Shown here: piece by piece, positions 15,555 to 22,632 of the stretch
How positions within the stretch are numbered: position 1 is the first letter of the stretch
Layout of the letters: each line of letters opens with the position of its first letter
NCBI GenBank assembly: GCA_013791745.1
Contig: VMTH01000166.1
Location: forward strand, 1 to 39,208
Length of the DNA: 39,208 nucleotides
Origin: Candidatus Omnitrophota bacterium
Lineage (GTDB): Bacteria > CG03
Direction: 5' to 3'
The notes under the pieces: generated by a model
Database searches by the model: none
What the model was told of the DNA's origin: nothing
Seen by the model: the letters and a program-made list of their open reading frames with translations, nothing else
Program-made: the position numbers and the translations under genes

Positions 15555-16604
15555 TTGAAAAAAAGAAAAATAAGGGTTGAAAATTCCGTTGGAAAGATGC
15601 TTCCGCACGATATAACTGCGATAGTCCCCGGAAAATTCAAGGGGCCCGCGTTTAAGAAAGGGCAGATGATAAAAAAAGAAGATATTCCGGCTTTGTTAAA
15701 AATAGGAAAAGAAAAAATATGGACTCTGGAAATTTCAAAGGACGAATATCACGAAGACGACGCGGCGAAAAAATTCAGAGATCTTGCCGGAAAGAACGTC
15801 AGAACAATCGGGCCTTCAGAAGGTAAAATAAATTTTTTCGCCGGTAAAAGCGGTCTTTTTGTCGTTGACAGAAATAGTGTTGACAGAATCAACGCCGTCA
15901 AAGATGTGGTTTTGTCGACACGGCACTCTTTTGTTCCGGTTAAAAGCGGAGAGACAGTGGCGGGAATAAGAATTGTTCCTCTGGCGACGAAGAAGAATAA
16001 TGTGGAAAAGGTTTTAAAAGCCGTGTCGGCACAGGCTGCCTCCGGCGGTGCAGGGCCGTCACCCGGGCTGCTGAACATCGCGCCGTTTAAAAAGAAAAAA
16101 TGCGCCATTATTGTCACCGGTTCGGAAGTCGCGAAAGGCAGAATAAAAGATAAATTCAGGCCGGTGATAGAAAAAAAATTGGAGGATTACGGGAGCTCTG
16201 TTAATTTTTTCAAAATTGTCACTGATGATAAAAAACTGATAAAAGAAGCGGTCCTTGAGGCGAAAAAGAAATGTAATTTGATTATACTCACAGGCGGCAT
16301 GTCTGTTGATCCTGATGATGTGACGCGTCATGCAATAAAACAGGCGGGAGCGAAAATTATTTCTTACGGAGCCCCTGTTCTTCCCGGAAACATGTTTCTG
16401 GCGGCCTATATCGGAAAAATCCCGGTCCTGGGGATTCCCGCATGCGCGCTTTTCTATAAGAGGACAGTCTTTGACCTTTTTCTTCCGCTGGCGCTGGCCG
16501 ATGTTGAGATAACAAGGGAAAATATTTTAAGCAGGGGTTACAGCGGCCTCTGCCTTCAATGCAGAATCTGCGTTTTTCCCGATTGCCCCTTTGGAAAGTC
16601 ATGA
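15555..16604 (+). CDS. MoeA-like molybdopterin-binding protein with Cys-rich tail
   Basis: A 349-residue protein. The N-terminal half (SVGKMLPHDITAIVPG, FKGPAFKKGQMIKKEDIPAL, IGPSEGKINFF) matches the MoeA-like family found in anaerobe Moco operons. The second half is a MoCF_biosynth domain: IIVTGSEVAKGRIKD and the molybdopterin-binding LIILTGGMSVDPDDVTR. It would bind molybdopterin or adenylyl-molybdopterin during metal insertion or cofactor handling. The C-terminus ends CLQCRICVFPDC, a CX2CX2CX4C motif that could hold a metal or Fe-S centre. The start is TTG 15555 with AGGAGAC upstream. The stop overlaps moaA by four bases. True MoeA activity is not proven, because the protein is shorter and differs in domain order from classical MoeA. 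Confidence 0.85.
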   Translation: MKKRKIRVENSVGKMLPHDITAIVPGKFKGPAFKKGQMIKKEDIPALLKIGKEKIWTLEISKDEYHEDDAAKKFRDLAGKNVRTIGPSEGKINFFAGKSGLFVVDRNSVDRINAVKDVVLSTRHSFVPVKSGETVAGIRIVPLATKKNNVEKVLKAVSAQAASGGAGPSPGLLNIAPFKKKKCAIIVTGSEVAKGRIKDKFRPVIEKKLEDYGSSVNFFKIVTDDKKLIKEAVLEAKKKCNLIILTGGMSVDPDDVTRHAIKQAGAKIISYGAPVLPGNMFLAAYIGKIPVLGIPACALFYKRTVFDLFLPLALADVEITRENILSRGYSGLCLQCRICVFPDCPFGKS

Positions 16605-17527
16605 CAGATTCACAGGGAAGAAAAATTAACTACCTCAGGATTTCGCTGACAGACAGGTGCAATCTCCGCTGCCGCTATTGTATGGGACAGGAAGGAATAA
16701 AAAATTTAAGACATGGCGAGATTCTGACATACGAGGAAATTCTGAAGATGATAGAAATTTTCAGAACTCTCGGCGTGGAAAAATTCCGGTTTACGGGAGG
16801 TGAGCCGTTTGTGCGCAATGGCGTTATGGATTTTTTTGAAAAGCTGGATTTCCCTTTTCACATAACGACAAATCTTACCGCGCCTTTTCTCGACATAGGC
16901 AGAATAAACAAACTTAAAATTGCCTCAATCAATGTGAGCTGTGATTCGCTGGAACCCGAAAAATACAGATTTATAACGCGCGGCGGCCGGCTTGAAACTT
17001 TTCTTGAAAATTTCAGAAAGCTCCGTGTAAAAAACAAAAAACTGAATGTTGTGCTGGTAAAAAATTTTAATGATGACGAAGTGCTGGATTTTATAAAATT
17101 CGCCGCGCAATTTGAAGCCGATGTCAGGTTTATAGAGAAAATGGATTTTTTGAACGATAATCTTGATTTTGCTCCGCTGCGGCCCCTTAAAAAAAATCTC
17201 ATAGAGACGGGAATTATTGAAGAGGAAAGTTTTAACGAGCCCGGCGGTGCCGCCAGATATCACAAGATGAATAACTCGGATAAACGTGTCGGATTTATTT
17301 CTTCCATGACCGAGCCTTTCTGCGACAGGTGCGGCAAAATCCGGATTAAAGCGAACGGCGATGTGAAACTCTGTCTTTTTGATGAGAACAGTTTTAATAT
17401 GCGTAATATTTTAAAAGACGGCACGCCCTGCGGGATAAATGATTTTATTTACGCGATTATTAAAAAGAAGGGCAAATTTCCCGATGTCCGCCGGGGAATG
17501 GAGCCGATAGCTCAAATGGGAGGATAA
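16601..17527 (+). CDS. moaA: GTP 3',8-cyclase MoaA (radical SAM)
   Basis: MoaA uses two 4Fe-4S clusters and S-adenosylmethionine to convert GTP into 3',8-cyclo-GTP, the first step of Moco synthesis. The protein has 308 residues. The radical SAM motif is CNLRCRYC (Cys20, Cys24, Cys27), with FTGGEP as the SAM-binding strand. The second cluster ligands are in CDRCGKIRI and DVKLCLF. The C-terminal Gly-Gly (IAQMGG) needed for catalysis in known MoaA is present. ATG 16601 overlaps the upstream stop (ATGA) and is the only start that leaves a normal N-terminus (KINYLRISLTDRC); an upstream ATG at 16559 lies inside the previous gene. moaC follows at once. Confidence 0.96.
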   Translation: MTDSQGRKINYLRISLTDRCNLRCRYCMGQEGIKNLRHGEILTYEEILKMIEIFRTLGVEKFRFTGGEPFVRNGVMDFFEKLDFPFHITTNLTAPFLDIGRINKLKIASINVSCDSLEPEKYRFITRGGRLETFLENFRKLRVKNKKLNVVLVKNFNDDEVLDFIKFAAQFEADVRFIEKMDFLNDNLDFAPLRPLKKNLIETGIIEEESFNEPGGAARYHKMNNSDKRVGFISSMTEPFCDRCGKIRIKANGDVKLCLFDENSFNMRNILKDGTPCGINDFIYAIIKKKGKFPDVRRGMEPIAQMGG

Positions 17528-18001
17528 ATGAATACCGCACTTTCGTATTGGTCCGAAAAAGGCAATTTAAGAATGATGGATGGCACGGAAAAGAAAATTA
17601 CAAAACGCACCGCGCGGGCTGTCGGGAAAATTCTGATAAAAGACAAGACTATGGCCCTGATAAAATCGAAAAAAACGCCGAAAGGCGATATTTTTGCCGT
17701 GTCAAAAACAGCGGGAATAAACGCCGTAAAGCAGACGCAATTTCTGATACCGTTGTGTCACAATTTGGGAATCACGCACTGCGAAATAGATTTCAAAATC
17801 AGAAAAAACGCTGTTGAAGTGATCACGACCGTAAAAACCAAAAGCTTCACCGGCGTTGAAATGGAGGCTTTGACTGGGACGGCCGTCACGCTTCTGACTC
17901 TTTATGATATGCTGAAACCCGCGGATAAATCCATGGTGATTTCGGAAATAATGCTGCTTTCAAAAAGCGGAGGGAAGAGCGGGAAATGGCTGAGAAAATA
18001 A
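17528..18001 (+). CDS. moaC: Cyclic pyranopterin monophosphate synthase MoaC
   Basis: MoaC converts 3',8-cyclo-GTP to cyclic pyranopterin monophosphate. At 157 residues it has the usual length. The family motifs are all present: GNLRMMDGTEKKITKRTARA (MVDVSxKxxTxRxA), GDIFAVSKTAGINAVKQT, LIPLCHNLGITHC, and TGVEMEALTGTAVTLLTLYD with DKSMVISEIMLLSKSGGKSG. The catalytic Lys and Asp region (DMLKPADKSM) is intact. The ATG directly follows the moaA stop, with GGAGGA as ribosome site inside the moaA end. It overlaps mogA by 16 bases. Confidence 0.97.
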   Translation: MNTALSYWSEKGNLRMMDGTEKKITKRTARAVGKILIKDKTMALIKSKKTPKGDIFAVSKTAGINAVKQTQFLIPLCHNLGITHCEIDFKIRKNAVEVITTVKTKSFTGVEMEALTGTAVTLLTLYDMLKPADKSMVISEIMLLSKSGGKSGKWLRK

Positions 18002-18471
18002 CTGCTGCCGTGCTGACGGTGTCCACCGGCTCTTTTGCCGGAACAAGAAAAGACACAAGCGGGCCCGTGCTTTGTAAACTGTGCAAAAATAAGGGTTTCA
18101 CCGTGATTGCGTATGATATTGTTGATGACAGCAAAGCCCGGATAATGCGTAAGCTGAAATTTTACGCGGACAAACTGAAAGCGGATATTGTTCTGACAAC
18201 AGGCGGCACCGGCTTCGGCCCCGAAGACATCACTCCCGAAGCGACAGCGGCGGTGCTTGAGCGAAACGCTCCCGGTATTCCGGAACTTATACGAATGGCC
18301 GGCTTCAAAAAAACAAAAACAAGCGTTTTATCAAGAGGTATTGCCGGCATAAGAAAAAAAAGCCTGATAATCAATCTGCCGGGATCGCCGAAAGGCGCGG
18401 AAGAATCGTTTGAAGCGGCGGCCGGCCTGCTGCCTCATGCGGTAAAGATGTTAAAGGGCGGCGGCCATTGA
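17986..18471 (+). CDS. mogA: Molybdopterin adenylyltransferase (MogA/MoaB family)
   Basis: The protein has 161 residues and activates molybdopterin by adenylylation before metal insertion. The binding motif DIVLTTGGTGFGPEDITPEA is a near-perfect match to the family (TTGGTGxxxRDxTPEA), although the usual Arg-Asp is Glu-Asp here. The N-terminus AAVLTVSTGSFAGTRKDTSG (LTVSD..GxxxDxSG) and C-terminus LIINLPGSPKGAEESFE also agree. It overlaps moaC by 16 bases, with the ribosome site (GGGAAATGGC region) inside moaC. A 28-base gap separates it from the MOSC gene. Confidence 0.94.
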   Translation: MAEKITAAVLTVSTGSFAGTRKDTSGPVLCKLCKNKGFTVIAYDIVDDSKARIMRKLKFYADKLKADIVLTTGGTGFGPEDITPEATAAVLERNAPGIPELIRMAGFKKTKTSVLSRGIAGIRKKSLIINLPGSPKGAEESFEAAAGLLPHAVKMLKGGGH

Positions 18472-18499
18472 CGGAGCCGTCGCGAAGAAGGAGCATTTT

Positions 18500-18934
18500 A
18501 TGAAAATAGCGGAAATAAATATAAGCAAAAAAAAAGGAACGGTAAAGATCCCCGTTGAAACAGGCGAATTGATTGCGGATTTCGGTTTTTGCGGGGACGC
18601 GCATGCCGCATCTGGTTCTGCGAAGCAGGTGAGTATTCTGAGCGTTTCCTCAATAAATAAGATGAGGGAGGAGCTTGGAGACAAAATTACCGGCGGTGTT
18701 TTCGGCGAAAACCTGGATTTGGAAGGAATTGAAAATTCGGAACTTCCTGTCGGCAAAAAAATAGTTTTCTCCTCCGGAGCGGAACTGGAAGTGACGGAAA
18801 TCGGCAAGAAGTGCCACAGCGGCTGCGAGATATTCAAAATCACGGGGAAATGCATTATGCCTCAAGAAGGAATATTCTGCAAAGTTGCCAGAAGCGGTAA
18901 AGTTAAGAGAGGGGACGCATTTAATGTTTTGTAA
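18500..18934 (+). CDS. MOSC-domain protein
   Basis: A 144-residue single MOSC domain, the fold of the Moco sulfurase C-terminus, thought to carry sulfur on a conserved cysteine for metal-sulfur cofactors. The N-terminus (KIAEINISKKKGTVKIPVE) and GDAHA, QVSILS, GVFGENLDLEGI and LPVGKK segments are family hallmarks. The conserved Cys region is KKCHSGCEIFKITGKCIMP, with the following EGIFCKV. Standalone small MOSC proteins of this kind sit in Moco operons of anaerobes next to mogA and moaC. The start has AGAAGGAGC upstream. It overlaps the following gene by 11 bases. Confidence 0.9.
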   Translation: MKIAEINISKKKGTVKIPVETGELIADFGFCGDAHAASGSAKQVSILSVSSINKMREELGDKITGGVFGENLDLEGIENSELPVGKKIVFSSGAELEVTEIGKKCHSGCEIFKITGKCIMPQEGIFCKVARSGKVKRGDAFNVL

Positions 18935-19568
18935 GGTTGAAAACGCCACAAAGGCAAGAAAGAAATTTCTTCAGCTTATAGACGAAAAAAAAACCTATAT
19001 TATCTCCAAGGATTCCATAGCGCGCGCCGTACTGATGCCGGTGGAGGCGTATGAAAAATTCATTGCCGCGGGAAGAAAAAAGCTCCCCGCTCTTGCCGTC
19101 CTGGGAGCCCGCGACTGCGGCAGGAAAAAAGCGCTTGAAACGGCCTCAGCCGTTAATTCTGCAGGAGAGCATTTTTCAAAAATAATTTTTGTGTACGGCC
19201 CCGAAACAGAAAAATACGCAGGGCTTTTTAAAACCGGTGAAACGCGGATTGTTTGCAATGAAAAACCCCAGATGCCTATAATCACTTCGCTGAAGCTCGC
19301 TGTTTCGGCGCTGTCGCCGGGCGATGATTTCCTTGTGTTCTGCTTTCTTTCAAAGCCCCCGGCCAAAAATATGCTGGGAAAGATGTCCCGAAAAACAGCC
19401 CTTGCCCGGAAAAACCGCAAAGGCATTGTTATAACAACAGTGAACAAGCGACCGACGCATCCAGTAGCGATGTCAAAAAAATATTTTAAGATGCTCCTGT
19501 CTACGAGAAAAGAGCTGGGCATTCCATATATAATCAGAAAGTTCCAAAAAGACATAATTTACTCATAA
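18924..19568 (+). CDS. Phd/YefM-like N-terminus fused to MobA/MocA-like NTP transferase domain
   Basis: A 214-residue protein in two parts. Residues 1-45 (NATKARKKFLQLIDEKKTYI, then RAVLMPVEAYEKFI) look like a Phd/YefM antitoxin DNA-binding domain. The remainder resembles MobA/MocA-type nucleotidyltransferases: a Rossmann-like start LPALAVLGARDCGRKKAL in place of the LAAGxSxRMGxxK loop, IVCNEKPQMPIITSLKLAVS (compare NPxxxxGMxxSL), DDFLVFCFLSKPP (compare ADQP), and RPTHPVAMSKKYF (compare GHPVLF). The nucleotide loop is degenerate, so activity is uncertain; a regulator using an old enzyme fold is an alternative. The start ATG 18924 overlaps the MOSC gene. As last gene of the Moco operon it could make or sense a dinucleotide cofactor. 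Confidence 0.6.
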   Translation: MFCKVENATKARKKFLQLIDEKKTYIISKDSIARAVLMPVEAYEKFIAAGRKKLPALAVLGARDCGRKKALETASAVNSAGEHFSKIIFVYGPETEKYAGLFKTGETRIVCNEKPQMPIITSLKLAVSALSPGDDFLVFCFLSKPPAKNMLGKMSRKTALARKNRKGIVITTVNKRPTHPVAMSKKYFKMLLSTRKELGIPYIIRKFQKDIIYS

Positions 19569-19583
19569 CAGGAGACGAGGGGT

Positions 19584-19910
19584 TCAGCGCTTGAGTTCTT
19601 TCTCCAGCCAGTTCTCATAATCTTTACCGCATGCGTACATATCAAAGGCGATTATTTCCGGCACTTCATAATTATGAAGCTTTTTTATAACTTTCTCAAC
19701 TCTGCCAAACAGCGATTTTCGTGTCTTGATAAAACAGAGATATTCTTTCGCGCGCTCTATATCGCCTTCCCATCTGTAAACACTGTTTGCTTTCCCCGTG
19801 ATTTGAACGCAGGCGGCAAGGCGTTTTTCGACCAGGACTTCCGCTATTTTTTCCAGCGTTTTCCGGCTTCCGGAAGCCGTTGTAATCTGAATAAATTTTT
19901 CTCGTTTCAT
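19584..19910 (-). CDS. cutA: Divalent-cation tolerance protein CutA
   Basis: A 108-residue protein of the CutA1 family, small trimers with a ferredoxin-like fold linked to copper tolerance in E. coli, with a still debated role. The hallmark segments are present: FIQITTASGSRKTLEKIAEV (VxxTxPxxExAxxIA), RLAACVQITGKANSVYRWEGDIERAKEYL and TRKSLFGRVEKVIKKLHNYEVPEIIAF. ATG 19910 is the better start because GGGGATG lies upstream at good spacing; ATG 19916 is in frame but touches the ribosome site. It converges with the Moco operon, 15 bases after its last stop, and diverges from the FAD oxidase gene. Confidence 0.93.
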   Translation of the reverse strand: MKREKFIQITTASGSRKTLEKIAEVLVEKRLAACVQITGKANSVYRWEGDIERAKEYLCFIKTRKSLFGRVEKVIKKLHNYEVPEIIAFDMYACGKDYENWLEKELKR

Positions 19911-19986
19911 AAACATCCCCGTTTATGTTATTAAAAAATTTCGGCTGTGGCTATATGAATACCGGGTTTTTTGTTAAAATAACACC

Positions 19987-21159
19987 ATGGAAAAAATAGA
20001 TACAGTTGTTATAGGGGGCGGGGCAGTGGGCCTGGCGATTGCCAACGCCATCGCCGAAAAAGGCAAAGACATATTTCTTTTTGAGAAAAACCCCTATCTC
20101 GGCGATGAGCAGTCCGGCAGGAACTCCGGGGTCATCCATGCAGGACTTTATTACAAGGAATATCCTTTGAAGAAAAGACTCTGCGTTGATGGCAACAGGA
20201 TGCTTTATGCTTTTTGTGAAAAGAACGGTGTCTCCTTTTCAAAAACGGGTAAATTCATAGTGACTGTCAACGCGGAAGAAGACAGGATGATTGATTGCTA
20301 TATTGATAACGCGCGGGATGCCGGCGCACCCGGCGTGCGGCGCGTGAGCCCCGCTGATGTGCGGGCAAAAGAACCTAATGTTAATGTTTATTCGGCGCTC
20401 ATAAGCCCTTCCACCGGCATTGTGGATGCCGCCGATTACATAAGCTGCCTCGGCCGCGAGGCCCGCGCGAAGGGCGTTGAGGTGATGACATCCACAAAGG
20501 TCACGGGCATTACTTCCGGCGGAGCGGGGTTTATTATTGAGCTGGAAGAAGGCGGCGGAAAATCCGGGGGTGCTGTCAGGAGGGAGGAATTTACGGCTGA
20601 GACAATCATCAATTCCGCGGGCCTTTGTTCCGACGAGATAGCCAATATGATAAATCCGGAAAACGCGTATAAGATAATACCCGTGCGCGGCGAGTATTAC
20701 TGTTTTGATTCATCCTCAAGAAGCGAACTGGCGATGAACGGAACGAATGTTTATCCCGTGCAGAAAGAATATTTCATAGACGGGGTAAGGCATCTGGCCA
20801 TAGGCATACATCTCACTCCGGTTTTTGATATAGCGCCGGACGGCCGGAAGGTCATAGGCAAAAAAATACTTGTGGGTCCGACATCCCTCCCCGTGAGAGA
20901 AAAGAACGACTTTGAAAAAGGACGCCTCGGGCCGGAGCATTTTTATGAGGGTGTCAAGGGGTTTTTCCCCGGGATAAAACCGGAAGATCTGAAAATTGAT
21001 TATGCCGGCAACCGCGCGAAACTTGAAACGGGCGGTGATTTCATAATAGAGAGGGATAAAAAGTATTCCGGAGCGGTGAATCTTGTCGGCATAGAATCAC
21101 CGGGTCTGACAGCGTCTCTGGCGATAGCGGAATTTGTTAAAAATCTTATCGCGGTATAA
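19987..21159 (+). CDS. lhgO: LhgO-like FAD-dependent 2-hydroxyacid oxidase/dehydrogenase
   Basis: At 390 residues it matches L-2-hydroxyglutarate oxidase/dehydrogenase, a flavoprotein of the DAO family that oxidises L-2-hydroxyglutarate to 2-oxoglutarate and often passes electrons to quinone. The FAD dinucleotide fold is at the N-terminus (DTVVIGGGAVGLAIANAIAE), followed by the diagnostic EQSGRNSGVIHAGLYY and LKKRLCVDGNRMLYAFCE segments and PSTGIVDAADYI. INSAGLCSDEIA is the second FAD contact and NLVGIESPGLTASLAIAEFV the C-terminal one. The ATG lacks a clear ribosome site and follows a TAAAAT by six bases, so the message may be leaderless. Family membership is strong; the precise substrate is inferred. 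Confidence 0.85.
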   Translation: MEKIDTVVIGGGAVGLAIANAIAEKGKDIFLFEKNPYLGDEQSGRNSGVIHAGLYYKEYPLKKRLCVDGNRMLYAFCEKNGVSFSKTGKFIVTVNAEEDRMIDCYIDNARDAGAPGVRRVSPADVRAKEPNVNVYSALISPSTGIVDAADYISCLGREARAKGVEVMTSTKVTGITSGGAGFIIELEEGGGKSGGAVRREEFTAETIINSAGLCSDEIANMINPENAYKIIPVRGEYYCFDSSSRSELAMNGTNVYPVQKEYFIDGVRHLAIGIHLTPVFDIAPDGRKVIGKKILVGPTSLPVREKNDFEKGRLGPEHFYEGVKGFFPGIKPEDLKIDYAGNRAKLETGGDFIIERDKKYSGAVNLVGIESPGLTASLAIAEFVKNLIAV

Positions 21160-21210
21160 ATGGCCTCGCGCGGGTTTGTGTTTACGGTGGAATTTCAGTA
21201 AAATCAGGAC

Positions 21211-22317
21211 ATGGGAAATATACTTATTTTTGTCGCCATCGCTCTTCTTGCGGCGATACTGATCAAGCTCTTTATATCAGGCGGCAGCAATGACAATCAG
21301 GCGCTGATAGATATCAATAACAAAATAACGGAGATGAAAATCAATCAGCTGGAAGGCCTTAACCAATCCATGAAAGCGCAGCAGGAGGCGTTCGGCGTTA
21401 TTATTAAAACAGTGAATGATAACCTTTCCAGAACCCAGGGCAACATCAATGAGCAGCTCGGCTCGGCCGGAGCGACCATGGGGGATGTGCAGAAGAAACT
21501 TGGAGCGCTCGCCGAAACTACCAAAAACATCCAGAAAATAGGGGAAGACATTTCCTCGCTTCAGGATATTCTCCAGGCCCCGAAGCTCAGGGGTAATCTC
21601 GGGGAATTCATGCTCGAAGATTTGCTAAAAAACCTCGGCGCCAGCAATTATGCCATGAAGTATTCTTTCAGCGACGGGACACAGGTGGACAGCATTATAA
21701 AGCTCGGCGAAAAAATAGTGCCGATAGATTCCAAATTCCCGTTGGAAAGTTTTAAGCGCCTGATGCTCGCGCCCGACGATGATGAAAAAAAGAAGTGCAA
21801 AAAAGAATTCGTCCGCAGCGTAAAAGAGAGAATAGACGAAATCGCCGATAAATACATCAATCCTGATGAGGGAACTTTTGACTTTGCCCTGATGTATATT
21901 CCGGCTGAAAATGTTTTTTACGAAATAATCATCAATGATTCTTTCGCGCATGATTATGAGATAGCGGAATACGCCATGAAGAAACACGTTGTCCCTGTTT
22001 CACCCAACAGTTTTCACGCCTATATCATGGCCATAGTGTACGGGCTCAAGGGGTTTAGAATAGAAAAACAGGCGGCGACGATCCTGGGTGAACTGACAAA
22101 AATACAGGATAAATTCGCGAAATTCTATTTAAATTTCACGCTCGTGGGAAAGCATATAAGCAACGCCTATGCCAAATATGACGAAACACAAAGGCGCGCC
22201 GAAAAATTGAATGAGAAAATATCAAAATTGACTCTAGAACATAACGAGCTGCCCGACGAAACGGAATATATAGAAAAGATACCGGATGGCGGAAATTCTC
22301 CGGCGCCGGACGATTAA
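21211..22317 (+). CDS. rmuC: RmuC-family DNA recombination protein
   Basis: A 368-residue protein with an N-terminal membrane anchor (ILIFVAIALLAAILIKLFI), a coiled-coil stretch (about residues 35-110) and the RmuC core. Diagnostic segments are LQDILQAPKLRGNLGEFMLE, QVDSIIKLGEKIVPIDSKFPLE, ADKYINPDEGTFDFALMYIPAENVFYEI and VPVSPNSFHAYIMAI. RmuC limits recombination between inverted repeats in E. coli and its core is related to endonuclease folds. It follows the FAD oxidase by 51 bases with its own weak -10-like TAAAAT six bases before the ATG; no normal ribosome site is seen. It converges with the pilus-type ATPase operon, 13 bases away. Confidence 0.92.
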   Translation: MGNILIFVAIALLAAILIKLFISGGSNDNQALIDINNKITEMKINQLEGLNQSMKAQQEAFGVIIKTVNDNLSRTQGNINEQLGSAGATMGDVQKKLGALAETTKNIQKIGEDISSLQDILQAPKLRGNLGEFMLEDLLKNLGASNYAMKYSFSDGTQVDSIIKLGEKIVPIDSKFPLESFKRLMLAPDDDEKKKCKKEFVRSVKERIDEIADKYINPDEGTFDFALMYIPAENVFYEIIINDSFAHDYEIAEYAMKKHVVPVSPNSFHAYIMAIVYGLKGFRIEKQAATILGELTKIQDKFAKFYLNFTLVGKHISNAYAKYDETQRRAEKLNEKISKLTLEHNELPDETEYIEKIPDGGNSPAPDD

Positions 22318-22330
22318 GCGGATTCAAATC

Positions 22331-22591
22331 TCAGTCTTCTTTCTGTTCAAGTTCCACGATGTGGATTATCGCCGATTTGCTGATTATGATGGAGTGATAT
22401 TTTTTTTCCAGCTGCCCGTTTTTTGAGATGATCGCGTTTGCCATGGGAATAAAAGATTTGGTCGCGTCGTTGATAAAATCCGACAGGCGTGTTTTATAGC
22501 CCGCGGTGGGAAGATTAATAACGCCTTCCACTATACGCCCGCCGAGGATCTCTATTTCCACTGGAATCTTTCTGAAAACGCCGTCTGCCAT
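22331..22591 (-). CDS. Small DUF6812-like protein
   Basis: An 86-residue protein without signal or membrane segment. The pattern VEIEILGGRIVEGVINLPTA, then RLSDFIND, FIPMANAII and HSIIISKSAIIHIVE, gives alternating beta strands and resembles DUF6812 proteins (a small beta-barrel family of unknown function, often written 'RLSDFLN..FLPLTDA'). ATG 22591 has an excellent ribosome site, AGGAGG, five bases upstream. It is cotranscribed after the GAF-ATPase gene (41-base gap), and a role with that ATPase is the most economical guess. No function is known. Confidence 0.7.
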   Translation of the reverse strand: MADGVFRKIPVEIEILGGRIVEGVINLPTAGYKTRLSDFINDATKSFIPMANAIISKNGQLEKKYHSIIISKSAIIHIVELEQKED

Positions 22592-22632
22592 TTTTCCTCC
22601 TCGGGACGCGCCGAAAGCCGCCCCGTCCGCTC

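Noticed and set aside
18924-19060. Toxin-antitoxin module from the Phd/YefM-like sequence
   Set aside because: The domain is fused to a longer protein in a Moco operon and no toxin gene (Doc, YoeB or RelE) is adjacent.
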